From an uncultured Eubacteriales bacterium (GTDB taxonomy: Bacteria; Bacillota; Clostridia; Lachnospirales; CAG-274), in the NCBI GenBank assembly GCA_902496345.1, contig CABVAP010000028.1, positions 1 to 21,294 of the forward strand: a DNA stretch of 21,294 nt, in the 5' to 3' direction. Every line of letters begins with the position of its first letter. Position 1 is the stretch's first letter. Under the pieces are notes generated by a model, which saw only the letters and a program-made list of their open reading frames with translations, did not search any database and was not told the origin of the DNA. The position numbers were made by a program, and so were the translations under genes. Shown here piece after piece: positions 1 to 7,968 of this stretch.

Positions 1-2862
1 ATCACCAAGACCAAGTACAAGATATTTAGCGTCAAAGAAAATTTTTCTTACGTCGTCAATACTGCCAAGTCCGTTAATTCTTCTGATAAATTCAAGGTTA
101 CTAGGACACCAAGGAGCATTTGGACGAACAGTTTTCATATATCTTTCAGCAGCAAGTTGGGTCATAGGGTCGTCCCAAGAAAGAGGAAGTTTTACAATTC
201 TTGAAGGAACAGTAACACTATCTAAGTCAGGAAGATTTTTTTCTGTTTCAAGAATAATGTCACAAAGTTCTCTGATGTTAATTTTTTCAGAATCGAAGTG
301 AATTTGTATTGAACGAATACCAGGGGTAATATCAATAATAGGAAGATTTTTCTTTTCAATTTCCTGCATTAATACGTGAACCTGAAATCTAAGTTCAATA
401 TTAAGTTCCATTTCGCCATATTCAATAAGAATATATTCATCACCAGAGCAACGAATAGTAATAGGAAATCTCTCGCCAACGCTTTCCCTGACAAGTATAG
501 GATATTCGCTGTCAAGAACTCTTTTATCGTCAGGGACTTCAATAACAGTAATATCAGTTTTTCCGTCGTAAATTGCTTTAATATTAGCATTTTCAGTCTT
601 TTTATATTTTTCAGCTTCTTCAAGTGTAACTAATGAAAATCTTACTTTGTCTGCCGGGTGTAATTGTCCAAGTTTCCAAAGTTCAGCAGACGCTGTACAA
701 ACAGAACAAACGAAACCGCCAAGGCTAGGACCGTCAGGTCCTAATAATATAGATTGGTCACCGGTTAAATCCATAGCACCGATTGCATAAGCATTATCGT
801 GTATATTAGAGGGGTGCAAACCAGCTTCGCCACCGTCAGTCCTTGTCCATTGAGGAACATTACCGTTCAATCTGACACCGGTTCTAGCAGAGTTAAAGTT
901 TACCTCATATTCACCGTCAACAACTGATTTAAGATATTCAGGTTGTAAAAACTCTTTTGTACAATGAGGTCCTGGAATAACACCGATAAGCCATTCATCA
1001 GTAATTTTAGGCTGATATTTTTCATCAAGTTTATAAACTCTATCTGTTGTACAGTTTTCATTAAGCCTCAACACATCACCTGCACGCAAGGCACGTCCCT
1101 GATGTCCACCAAATTTACCAAGTGTAAATGTTGCTCTACTTCCTAAGATTTTAGGAACATCTATGCCACCTGATATAGTTATGTATGTTCTCATACCAAC
1201 TTTTGCCTCGCCAAAGCTCAAAATCTGACCAGCTGTAGCTGTAACAGGTTCATACATAGGTATTGATGTATCATCAAGACAAGCATTCATATCTGCACCG
1301 GTTATACAGAAAGTTGTTTTTGTACGGAATTTATAGCTACCACCCCTCATAGTAAGCTCAATACCAGCAGAATCTTCGTCATTTCCTAAGATAGCATTAC
1401 CAATTCTAAAGCTATAACCGTCCATAGCACCGCAAGGAGGAACACCAACACCCCAATAACCGATACGACCTGGGAAATCTTGAACTGTACTCTGAACGCC
1501 ACCGTCAAGAACTTCAAAAGCAAATTCATCAGGTGCAAAGTTTTTCAACATAGCTGTATATAATTTTCCATTTTTATAATCATCAGTTTGAACCAAATTA
1601 TAAAGGTATTGTATATTTGTTGTAATACCGTAATATCTGGCATTTTTGAGAACATTAGCCATTTTAGAAACGGCCTCTTCTCTTGTGTCTGCCGTTACAA
1701 TAAGTTTTGCAAGCATAGGGTCATAGAAAGATGAAACATTAACTCCGTCACTGACCCAAGTTTCAACTCTTATATCATCAGATAAAATAATTTTATCTAT
1801 CTTTCCTGAGCTAGGCATAAATCCATTAAGACAATCTTCAGCATATATACGTGCTTCAATGCTGTGACCTTTTGGTTTTGAAATTTTGCTTTGTATGTCT
1901 TTAAGTTCGCCACAAGCCTCAAGAATCATAAACTCAACCAAGTCAACACCCATAACTTGCTCAGTTATTCCGTGTTCAACCTGTAATCTAGTATTTACTT
2001 CAAGGAAATAAAATTTTTCTTCATTCTCATCATATAAAAATTCAACAGTACCGGCACTTCTGTAACCGGCAGAGCCGGCAAGTCTTTTTGCAGCCTCAAA
2101 CATTTTTTCTTTAACTTCTTGACGAATATTAGGTGCTGGGCTTTCTTCCATAACCTTTTGATTTCTTCTTTGAACAGAACAATCTCTTTCGCCAAGTGTT
2201 ACAATTTCGCCATATTGATTTCCAAAAATCTGAACTTCAACGTGTCTTGCTCTTTCAACATACTTTTCAAGAAAAACGCCACTGTTACTAAAGTTTGCAC
2301 CGGCTAAATGACAAACAGACTCGAAACAATCTTCAAGTTCTTTGGCACTGTAACAAATTCTCATACCGATACCACCACCACCGGCAGTACTTTTAAGTAT
2401 AACAGGATAACCAATTTTGTCAGCAGCTTCAACAGCCTCTTTGCAGTTATCAATAAGAGAAGTACCGGCAAGTAAAGGAACGTTAGCTTTTATAGCCATA
2501 TCTCTAGCTGTATGTTTAAGACCAAATAACTCAATGTGTTCAGGTTGAGGTCCGATAAAGACAATACCTTTTTCTTGACAAGCCTTTGCAAAATCTATAT
2601 TCTCACTAAGGAAACCATAACCAGGGTGAATAGCTTCAGCACCTGTATCAATAGCAGCCTGTAAAATTTTATCAGCATTAAGGTAACTGTCTTTTGCAAC
2701 GCCCTCACCCACACAAACAGCTTCGTCAGCGTTTTCAACGTGTAGAGAGCCTTCGTCAGCCTTTGTATAAACAGCGACTGACTTAATGCCCATTTTTTTA
2801 AGAGTTCTTTCTATCCTTACAGCGATAGCACCTCTGTTAGCAATTAAAACTTTCTTGAACAT
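1..2862 (-). CDS. Urea/guanidine carboxylase, biotin-dependent (C-terminus cut by window edge)
   Basis: Reading in from position 2862, 954 codons stay open to the window edge, against about 1200 residues for complete family members. Residues 1-445 are a biotin carboxylase domain. It has the ATP-grasp glycine loop STAGGGGIGM, HVEVQI, the ERDCSVQRRNQK motif and the NTRLQVEHGITE active-site segment. Residues about 450-745 are a KipA-like carboxyltransferase half (GGVQSTVQDFPGR, GVGVPPCGAMDG). Residues about 760 onward are the KipI-like half. The biotinyl domain expected at the C-terminus lies outside the window. The family carboxylates urea or guanidine with ATP and bicarbonate. The upstream guanidine-I riboswitch and paired DUF1989 genes favour guanidine (product carboxyguanidine). 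The start ATG follows AAAGGGAGG at good spacing. The Asp/Asn residue reported to separate guanidine from urea carboxylases was not assigned here. Confidence 0.93.
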   Translation of the reverse strand, partial: MFKKVLIANRGAIAVRIERTLKKMGIKSVAVYTKADEGSLHVENADEAVCVGEGVAKDSYLNADKILQAAIDTGAEAIHPGYGFLSENIDFAKACQEKGIVFIGPQPEHIELFGLKHTARDMAIKANVPLLAGTSLIDNCKEAVEAADKIGYPVILKSTAGGGGIGMRICYSAKELEDCFESVCHLAGANFSNSGVFLEKYVERARHVEVQIFGNQYGEIVTLGERDCSVQRRNQKVMEESPAPNIRQEVKEKMFEAAKRLAGSAGYRSAGTVEFLYDENEEKFYFLEVNTRLQVEHGITEQVMGVDLVEFMILEACGELKDIQSKISKPKGHSIEARIYAEDCLNGFMPSSGKIDKIILSDDIRVETWVSDGVNVSSFYDPMLAKLIVTADTREEAVSKMANVLKNARYYGITTNIQYLYNLVQTDDYKNGKLYTAMLKNFAPDEFAFEVLDGGVQSTVQDFPGRIGYWGVGVPPCGAMDGYSFRIGNAILGNDEDSAGIELTMRGGSYKFRTKTTFCITGADMNACLDDTSIPMYEPVTATAGQILSFGEAKVGMRTYITISGGIDVPKILGSRATFTLGKFGGHQGRALRAGDVLRLNENCTTDRVYKLDEKYQPKITDEWLIGVIPGPHCTKEFLQPEYLKSVVDGEYEVNFNSARTGVRLNGNVPQWTRTDGGEAGLHPSNIHDNAYAIGAMDLTGDQSILLGPDGPSLGGFVCSVCTASAELWKLGQLHPADKVRFSLVTLEEAEKYKKTENANIKAIYDGKTDITVIEVPDDKRVLDSEYPILVRESVGERFPITIRCSGDEYILIEYGEMELNIELRFQVHVLMQEIEKKNLPIIDITPGIRSIQIHFDSEKINIRELCDIILETEKNLPDLDSVTVPSRIVKLPLSWDDPMTQLAAERYMKTVRPNAPWCPSNLEFIRRINGLGSIDDVRKIFFDAKYLVLGLGD

Positions 2863-2903
2863 ATTAAATCCTCCCTTTGTGCATTCGTGTTTATAGCCTT
2901 TGA

Positions 2904-3575
2904 TTATTCCTCGCTATCCCAAATCAAAAGTCTTACAGGGGTTGGATTGTAAGCATTACAAGGGTTGTTAAGCTGTGGGCAATTGCTTATCAAAACCATA
3001 GTGTCATCAAGGGCTTTCATTTCAACATATTTACCAGGATAAGAAACACCGTCATCAAATTTAAAACCACCCTCTTTTGTAACAGGGACGTTCATAAAGA
3101 AGTTGATATTTGGTGCTAAATCTCTTTTACAGAATAAACCAAGTTTATTTTGAGCAAGCTGTAACATAAAACTGTCACGGCAGTTATGTAAGTGAATTTT
3201 TTCTCTAGCATATCTAACAGTGTTAGACTGAGCAGAACAAGCCCCACCGATTGTATCGTGTCTACCGGTCAAATCGGCAGTAATTTCAAGTAAAGGTTTA
3301 CCAGATTCAGTTCTTAAAATACTACCGGTAGTGAGATAGATATTTTCTTGACCAACGATTGTAGCGATAGCTCCGTAATGGTCTTGTGGGTTAGTCATAT
3401 CATAAAAAGTAGTATCAACAGCTTGATTACCACAGAGGTCAACAATTCTAAAAGACTGACCCTTTTTAAGTTCGTGCATCCAGCCGTCACCGGCTTTAAC
3501 AACTTCGTTATATATAGCATTTTTTTCATCTAATGTACTTTCTTTTTTAATAAATCCATAAATTGCTTCTGACAT
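2904..3575 (-). CDS. DUF1989 protein, urea carboxylase-associated protein 2 type; carboxyguanidine deiminase subunit
   Basis: This 223-residue cytosolic protein is the smaller of two adjacent DUF1989 paralogues. Visible family motifs are DLCGNQAVDTTFYD (46-59), NIYLTTGSIL (78-87), GRHDTIGGACSAQ (104-116), HNCRDSFM (130-137) and APNINFFMNVPV (154-165). Proteins of this pair were long called urea carboxylase-associated proteins. They are now known as the two subunits of carboxyguanidine deiminase (CgdA/CgdB), which converts carboxyguanidine to allophanate and ammonia. Which letter belongs to which subunit is not decided here, so no symbol is given. The start ATG follows GGGAGGTG with 7 bases of spacing. 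The gene lies 21 bases after its partner and 41 before the carboxylase start, so the three are clearly co-transcribed. Conserved His, Asp and Cys residues could bind a metal; that is inference. Confidence 0.9.
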   Translation of the reverse strand: MSEAIYGFIKKESTLDEKNAIYNEVVKAGDGWMHELKKGQSFRIVDLCGNQAVDTTFYDMTNPQDHYGAIATIVGQENIYLTTGSILRTESGKPLLEITADLTGRHDTIGGACSAQSNTVRYAREKIHLHNCRDSFMLQLAQNKLGLFCKRDLAPNINFFMNVPVTKEGGFKFDDGVSYPGKYVEMKALDDTMVLISNCPQLNNPCNAYNPTPVRLLIWDSEE

Positions 3576-3596
3576 AATAAAGCACCTCCCAAAATA

Positions 3597-4352
3597 TTAA
3601 AGACCTAAAAGATTGTAATAATCCATAGTGTTTTCAAAAGCTCTGTAGTTTTCAGTTCGTTTATTTGCACATTCGTCTGTTATAATGTCAAAAGGAGGGG
3701 CATCATAAACCTCGATTGTAACAGGCACTGACGGATATTCTTTTCTTTTATCCAAAGGGTTTGGAGTATTAGAAACGATAAAAATAATGTCCATATCTGT
3801 TCTTAAGGTAACTGTGTCACCCTTTTTACTGTTGCCAAGTGCATAGTGCATACTTCCGTCATCTTCGATATAAACCTTTGAGAAAAGATTTACACAAGGT
3901 ACTAAATCCCTTTTACCCATATTATTTCTAACAAGTTCAACTTCAAAATTTTCTTCACCACATCTATACCAAGGGCTTTTACCCTCCTGATATGCTTGAT
4001 ACTCGTCAACAGTTTCTCTTTGATAACAGCTCTTTCCGTATCTTTCATCGGTAAGTCTTCTTGTTGTATGACCTGATAAAGAATCGTGCCAGCCAACGCT
4101 GTCCTGAACTATACTAGCAAGGACACGACCGTTATCACTCATAAGTACATTTCCCTGTGTCAAAAAAGCAGTGAATTGAGCTTTTAAAGTATCTGGCATA
4201 TTATATCTTTCAGAAACATCTCGCATATTGTACATAAGCATTGAAACGTTTGCGTTATCGCCAAGTGCTTTAAAATGAATATATTTACCTCTACCAATAT
4301 TACCTGACCATTTTTCACCCGGAACAAGAGTTTTACTCCAAATTTTTTGCAT
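3597..4352 (-). CDS. DUF1989 protein, urea carboxylase-associated protein 1 type; carboxyguanidine deiminase subunit
   Basis: This 251-residue protein is the larger DUF1989 paralogue and the first gene after the riboswitch. Diagnostic segments are SERYNMPDTLKAQFTAFLT (48-66), NGRVLASI, VGWHDSLSGHTT (86-97) and LVPCVNLFSKV. The SERYNMPDTLKAQ block and GWHD, as against GRHD in the partner, mark the UAAP1 type. With its partner it is expected to form the carboxyguanidine deiminase that removes an amino group from the carboxylase product. The start ATG follows AAAGGAAGG, about 12 bases away. The gene is about 140 bases after the riboswitch terminator, so its transcription should depend on antitermination. 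Subunit lettering (CgdA or CgdB) is left open. Confidence 0.9.
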   Translation of the reverse strand: MQKIWSKTLVPGEKWSGNIGRGKYIHFKALGDNANVSMLMYNMRDVSERYNMPDTLKAQFTAFLTQGNVLMSDNGRVLASIVQDSVGWHDSLSGHTTRRLTDERYGKSCYQRETVDEYQAYQEGKSPWYRCGEENFEVELVRNNMGKRDLVPCVNLFSKVYIEDDGSMHYALGNSKKGDTVTLRTDMDIIFIVSNTPNPLDKRKEYPSVPVTIEVYDAPPFDIITDECANKRTENYRAFENTMDYYNLLGL

Positions 4353-4495
4353 AACTAAAACCTGCCTTCCTTTGTATTCATTAGTGTTATTTTTTATTTT
4401 TATATTAATTAAAATTTATTGTATATACCTAAAATATCAGTTATAGAAAGGGAAAACCATAACTCAGATTTTAAGATTTTCTGATTTTAGGGGAT

Positions 4496-4530
4496 AAAAA
4501 AAGGAGATAATAGGATAATTATTATCTCCT
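4496..4530 (-). terminator. Intrinsic terminator of the guanidine-I riboswitch expression platform
   Basis: A perfect 11-bp stem (AGGAGATAATA at 4530-4520 pairing with TATTATCTCCT at 4512-4502, loop of 7) is followed by a run of T on the minus strand. Positions 4527-4530 belong both to this stem and to the aptamer's P1. The two structures are therefore mutually exclusive, as expected of a transcriptional ON switch. Confidence 0.92.
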
Positions 4531-4607
4531 AGGCTTTTATCCGTCCGTGTAGCATTTCAGCCGTTTTCTCTCGGACCAGACCTGTCAAAGACAGCGGAAC
4601 CCTAGAA
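4527..4607 (-). promoter_or_regulatory. Guanidine-I riboswitch aptamer (ykkC class)
   Basis: On the minus strand the hallmark ykkC elements occur in order: CTAGGGTTCCG (4605-4595), GGTCCGAGAG (4577-4568) and ACACGG (4550-4545), followed by GGATAAAAGCC and a closing CCTAGGA (4533-4527). TTCTAGG (4607-4601) can pair with CCTAGGA to close P1 (7 pairs, one G-U). A further short hairpin lies between the first two conserved blocks. This class senses free guanidinium. It controls the DUF1989-DUF1989-carboxylase genes directly downstream. The 3' strand of P1 shares four bases with the terminator's 5' arm, so ligand binding should block termination and switch the operon on. The call rests on motif recognition; a covariance-model search would confirm it. 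Confidence 0.93.
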
Positions 4608-4632
4608 AACTTTTTTGTTATTTAATTTATTA

Positions 4633-5682
4633 TCACTTTGCGTTTTTAACGTAAGTGTCATCTATAAGATTACCAATATTATCTGGAACTTTTTCAGCCA
4701 TACCAACTTCTGTTAAGAACTCAGCACTCTTTTGAAGTGTGAAAGGTAAAGATGTATAATCGCTACCCTGTTCAAAAGTTTTTTTGTTCATATCTTTATC
4801 AAATATAGTAACACCGTCAAGCATAACTTTATATTCATCAGCTGATAATTCAGAACCAGAATAAATAGCATTCATAAATGCTTCATCTTTATTTTTAAGA
4901 AGTGTAGTACCGTCAAACCAAGAATCAACAACTTTCTGAACTGAATCGGAAGAGCTTGCAATAACTTCACTTCTTACAGCAAGTGTATCTGGGATAAGAC
5001 CAGGTTCACTTTTAGAGCTGTAAATAATTTTACCTTTTTCAGCTGCCATAGATAATGTTGGTTCCCATAAAACAGCAGCGTCAACGCTTCCTGCGATAAA
5101 TGCCGGACCAGCATCATTTATGCTCATATTAGTAAATTGAATATCATCTTGAGTCATATTGTGGTCTTTTAACATTTTCAAAAGGAACATATGCTCAAGA
5201 GTACCAAGTTCAGTAGCAACTTTTTTACCTTTAAGGTCTTCAATTGAGTTAATTCCGTCGTGAACAACAAGACCGTCAGCACCAGCTGAGTTATCATTTA
5301 CAAGAACGATTTTAAAATCAATATTGTTGTTAGCAGGAGCAACAGCATCAGAAGCAGCGATACAAATACCGTCTAACTCTCCAGAATAGAAAGCTGTTAA
5401 AGAATCGCTATAAACAGGGAAGAATTTAATATCTACATAAACTCCGTTTTTTTCAAAAACGCCCGCACCCTGTACACCATACCAAGCATACCAGCCTGAC
5501 ATAGGACTTACACCAAGTTTAAAAGGATTTTCTGCCGTACCGACTTTAGAATTAGCAGAAGTAGTAGTTGAAGTTCCTTCGCTTTCACTAGTACCACTTG
5601 CGTCTGTGTTTCCACAGCCGGTAAGCATAGAAGAAAAAGCAAACAACATAGCTATAAACATAGCACCAAATTTTTTCACCAT
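4633..5682 (-). CDS. ABC transporter substrate-binding lipoprotein, NMT1/THI5-SsuA/TauA-like (putative guanidine uptake)
   Basis: The chosen start is the ATG at 5682 (349 residues), which follows AAGGAG by 9 bases. An in-frame ATG 9 bases earlier abuts that ribosome binding site and is unlikely to be used. Residues 1-23 are a lipoprotein signal peptide (MVKK, hydrophobic core, lipobox LTGC with Cys23), followed by a Ser/Thr/Gly-rich linker. The mature part has the family look: FKLGVSPMSGWYAWYGVQGAG near the N-terminus, SIEDLKGKKVATELGT, and FIAGSVDAAVLWEPTL. Such proteins bind small organic solutes outside the membrane for a permease and ATPase. Neither partner is in the window. ABC systems of this kind are known associates of guanidine-I riboswitches, so guanidine or a derivative is the likely ligand; this is inferred from context. 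A nitrate, sulfonate or thiamine-precursor ligand cannot be excluded. Confidence 0.85.
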   Translation of the reverse strand: MVKKFGAMFIAMLFAFSSMLTGCGNTDASGTSESEGTSTTTSANSKVGTAENPFKLGVSPMSGWYAWYGVQGAGVFEKNGVYVDIKFFPVYSDSLTAFYSGELDGICIAASDAVAPANNNIDFKIVLVNDNSAGADGLVVHDGINSIEDLKGKKVATELGTLEHMFLLKMLKDHNMTQDDIQFTNMSINDAGPAFIAGSVDAAVLWEPTLSMAAEKGKIIYSSKSEPGLIPDTLAVRSEVIASSSDSVQKVVDSWFDGTTLLKNKDEAFMNAIYSGSELSADEYKVMLDGVTIFDKDMNKKTFEQGSDYTSLPFTLQKSAEFLTEVGMAEKVPDNIGNLIDDTYVKNAK

Positions 5683-5730
5683 AATAAACATCTCCTTGTT
5701 TTAATTATAAAATTTAAATTTAAGAGAAAT

Positions 5731-5758
5731 CTTATAGCAAAAAATTTAATACTGTCAA
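5731..5758 (-). promoter_or_regulatory. Sigma-A-type promoter for the substrate-binding protein gene
   Basis: On the minus strand a consensus -35 TTGACA (5758-5753) is followed by a 16-base spacer and a -10 TATAAG (5736-5731). The predicted transcript starts about 40-50 bases before the chosen ATG. A second TTGACA lies 11 bases further upstream (5769-5764). No aptamer-like structure lies between this promoter and the gene. Confidence 0.6.
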
Positions 5759-5812
5759 CAAAATGTCAATTCCCTTTCAGAACTAAATTTTAAACTACAA
5801 TTCCCTAAAAAC

Positions 5813-5859
5813 AAAAAAAGACAAAGTCAACGGCATAGACCGTAAACAACTTTGTCTTT
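5813..5859 (-). terminator. Strong hairpin with T-tract downstream of the ABC-F gene; also a possible 45-50 nt small RNA
   Basis: A perfect 11-bp stem (AAAGACAAAGT, 5859-5849, with ACTTTGTCTTT, 5827-5817) is followed by TTTTTTTGTTTTT on the minus strand. The interior holds a second 4-bp stem (ACGG/CCGT, loop of 6). It is a credible intrinsic terminator for the upstream ABC-F gene, whose stop lies about 170 bases before it. A near-perfect promoter ends within a few bases of the stem, so the same element may be an independent short RNA. Confidence 0.85.
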
Positions 5860-5865
5860 AATATA

Positions 5866-5894
5866 TTTATACACCCATTTTTTACATTTGTCAA
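5866..5894 (-). promoter_or_regulatory. Near-consensus sigma-A promoter firing directly into the hairpin
   Basis: Minus-strand TTGACA (5894-5889), a 17-base spacer and TATAAA (5871-5866) make one of the best promoters in the window. The expected start is near 5859, the first base of the hairpin stem. It has no coding gene of its own before the terminator. The rest of the gene-free stretch 5683-6032 is AT-rich and holds the binding-protein promoter and the ABC-F 3' untranslated region; I see no other element in it. Confidence 0.65.
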
Positions 5895-6032
5895 GAAATT
5901 TTTTAATTTTTTTGAATTATTTTTTTCATCAACTTGCAAAATCAATTATGTAAGTCAATTTTTCAACTCAAAAACAAGCAAAAAATCATTTTTATGCAAG
6001 CAACTTTTGATTTTCCTGCATTTTTTTGCAAG

Positions 6033-7940
6033 CTATTTTTCATTTATTTTTTCGTTAAGTTCATTTAAATAAACCCATCTGTCCATAGCATTTTCAAGTT
6101 CACTTTCAACTTTTTGCTGTTCGTCTGTAAGTTCTTGAAGCTTAACATAGTTACTTTCAGACTTTCCAATTTCTTTAGAAATTTCGTCAAGTCTATTTTC
6201 AAGTTTTTCAATAACGTCATTTATTGTTTCAAACTCTCTTTGCTCTTTGTAGGTCATTTTTAGAGTTCTTTCGCCCTTATCCCATTCCTTTTTCTTAGAC
6301 TTTTCAGATTTTGAAGAACTGTCGGAGCTAAATTCAATAAAATCATTTCCATTTTTCTTTTCATAATAGTCGGTATAACCACCCTCATATTGCTTGATAT
6401 GTCCAAAATCCTCAAAAGCAAAAATTCTGTCAACACATTTATCAAGGAAATATCTATCGTGGGAAACTACAACAACAGCACCGTTAAAAGTATCTAAATA
6501 TTCTTCAAGTATAGAAAGCGTTTGAATATCAAGGTCATTTGTCGGTTCATCAAGAAAAAGTATATTAGGAGCTTGCATAAGAACTTTAAGAAGATACAAT
6601 CTTCTTTTTTCACCACCAGAAAGCTTTGATATATACGACCATTGCATTTCCGAATCAAATAAAAATTTTTCAAGCATAACAGACGCGCTCAATTTTCCGT
6701 CAGCAGTTTCGATATATTCAGCGACATCTTTGATATAGTCAATAACTCTTTGCTCTGGGTTCATATCGTCATTTTCCTGTGCGAAAATGCCAAGCTTAAC
6801 AGTTTCGCCTATTTCAACACTACCAGAATCAGGCAAAATTTGCCCAGTCATAATTTTAAGTAAAGTTGATTTTCCCTTGCCATTTCCACCGATAATACCA
6901 ACTCTGTCATTTCTATTGACGATATAACTAAAATCTTTTATATAAGTAACACCGTCAAAAACTTTAGAGATATTATCGACAATAATAGTTTTTCTTCCAA
7001 GTCTTGTAGACACACCATTAAATTCAACATTACTTTGAGTTTTAGGACCAGACATATTAGAAATCTGTTCAAATCTTTCAAGTCTAGCTTTTTGTTTTGT
7101 ACTTCTAGCCAAAGCACCACGTCTAACCCACTCAAGTTCATTTCTAAGGAAGTTCTGACGTTTTTTTTCAGAAGAGATTTCCATAGCTTCTCTTTCAGCT
7201 TTAAGGTTTAAAAATTCGCTGTAATTTCCGTAATATGTGTATAACTTACCTTTATCAAGTTCAATTGTTTTGTTTACAACTCTATCAAGGAAATATCTGT
7301 CGTGGGTAACCATAATAAGGGCTTTTGTACATTTTTTGAAATATTTTTCAAGCCAATCGACAGTTTCGTTGTCAATATGGTTTGTCGGTTCATCAAGTAT
7401 AAGCAAATCGACTTTAGATATTAAAGCACCAGCGATAGCAACTCTTTTTCTCTGCCCACCAGATAAAACACCAATAGGCTTATGAAAGTCAGAAATACCA
7501 AGTTTAGTAAGTATAGTTTTGGCCTCACTTTGTAATGACCAACCGTCAACCTTGTCTATCTCCTTGCTAAGTTCAGATATTTTTTCATTAAGTTTCACAT
7601 CATCTTTATTTCCACTTAGTAAAGATAAACAGTCCTCATATTCTTTTATCAATTGCATAACAGGGTTGTTAGTTTTAAATATTTGATTAATAACTGTTTC
7701 ATTTTCTTCAAAGACAGGAACTTGAGGAAGATAGCCTATTTTTATACCATTCATAGTAACGACTTGCCCTTTGTCAGGCTCGTCAACTCCAGCGATAATC
7801 TTCAAAAGTGTTGATTTACCAGTACCATTTACGCCAATGACACCGATTTTATCACCAGAGCTTATGCCAAAAGAAATATCGTCAAATAAAACTTTTTCGC
7901 CAAAATTTTTAGAAAGATTTTCAACAGTTAAAATTTCCAT
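6033..7940 (-). CDS. ABC-F family ATPase, Uup-like
   Basis: This soluble 635-residue protein has two ABC cassettes and no membrane segments. Cassette 1 has Walker A GVNGTGKST (36-44), signature LSGGQ (159-163) and Walker B with DEPTNHID (about 179-190). The linker, about 240-300, contains RRGALARSTKQKARLERF, typical of Uup-type ABC-F proteins. Cassette 2 has GGNGKGKST (351-359), LSGGEKRR (440-447) and LDEPTNDLD (463-471). The C-terminal 70-80 residues are highly charged and predicted coiled coil, as in Uup. ABC-F proteins act on the ribosome, assisting or releasing stalled elongation; some give antibiotic resistance, but nothing here marks this one as such. The start ATG follows GGGAG by 7 bases. 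The gene is 28 bases after the HAD gene, in the same direction. Confidence 0.92.
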   Translation of the reverse strand: MEILTVENLSKNFGEKVLFDDISFGISSGDKIGVIGVNGTGKSTLLKIIAGVDEPDKGQVVTMNGIKIGYLPQVPVFEENETVINQIFKTNNPVMQLIKEYEDCLSLLSGNKDDVKLNEKISELSKEIDKVDGWSLQSEAKTILTKLGISDFHKPIGVLSGGQRKRVAIAGALISKVDLLILDEPTNHIDNETVDWLEKYFKKCTKALIMVTHDRYFLDRVVNKTIELDKGKLYTYYGNYSEFLNLKAEREAMEISSEKKRQNFLRNELEWVRRGALARSTKQKARLERFEQISNMSGPKTQSNVEFNGVSTRLGRKTIIVDNISKVFDGVTYIKDFSYIVNRNDRVGIIGGNGKGKSTLLKIMTGQILPDSGSVEIGETVKLGIFAQENDDMNPEQRVIDYIKDVAEYIETADGKLSASVMLEKFLFDSEMQWSYISKLSGGEKRRLYLLKVLMQAPNILFLDEPTNDLDIQTLSILEEYLDTFNGAVVVVSHDRYFLDKCVDRIFAFEDFGHIKQYEGGYTDYYEKKNGNDFIEFSSDSSSKSEKSKKKEWDKGERTLKMTYKEQREFETINDVIEKLENRLDEISKEIGKSESNYVKLQELTDEQQKVESELENAMDRWVYLNELNEKINEK

Positions 7941-7968
7941 AAATTAACTCCCATGCAAATAAACAAAT

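Noticed and set aside
369..2307. Several short open frames on both strands inside the carboxylase region
   Set aside because: They lie inside the long carboxylase reading frame, have no ribosome binding sites or recognisable domains, and are by-products of its codon pattern.
5830..5843. ACGG...CCGT hairpin considered as a guanidine-II (mini-ykkC) element
   Set aside because: Guanidine-II needs two hairpins with ACGR as the tetraloop; here ACGG is in the stem and there is only one such hairpin.
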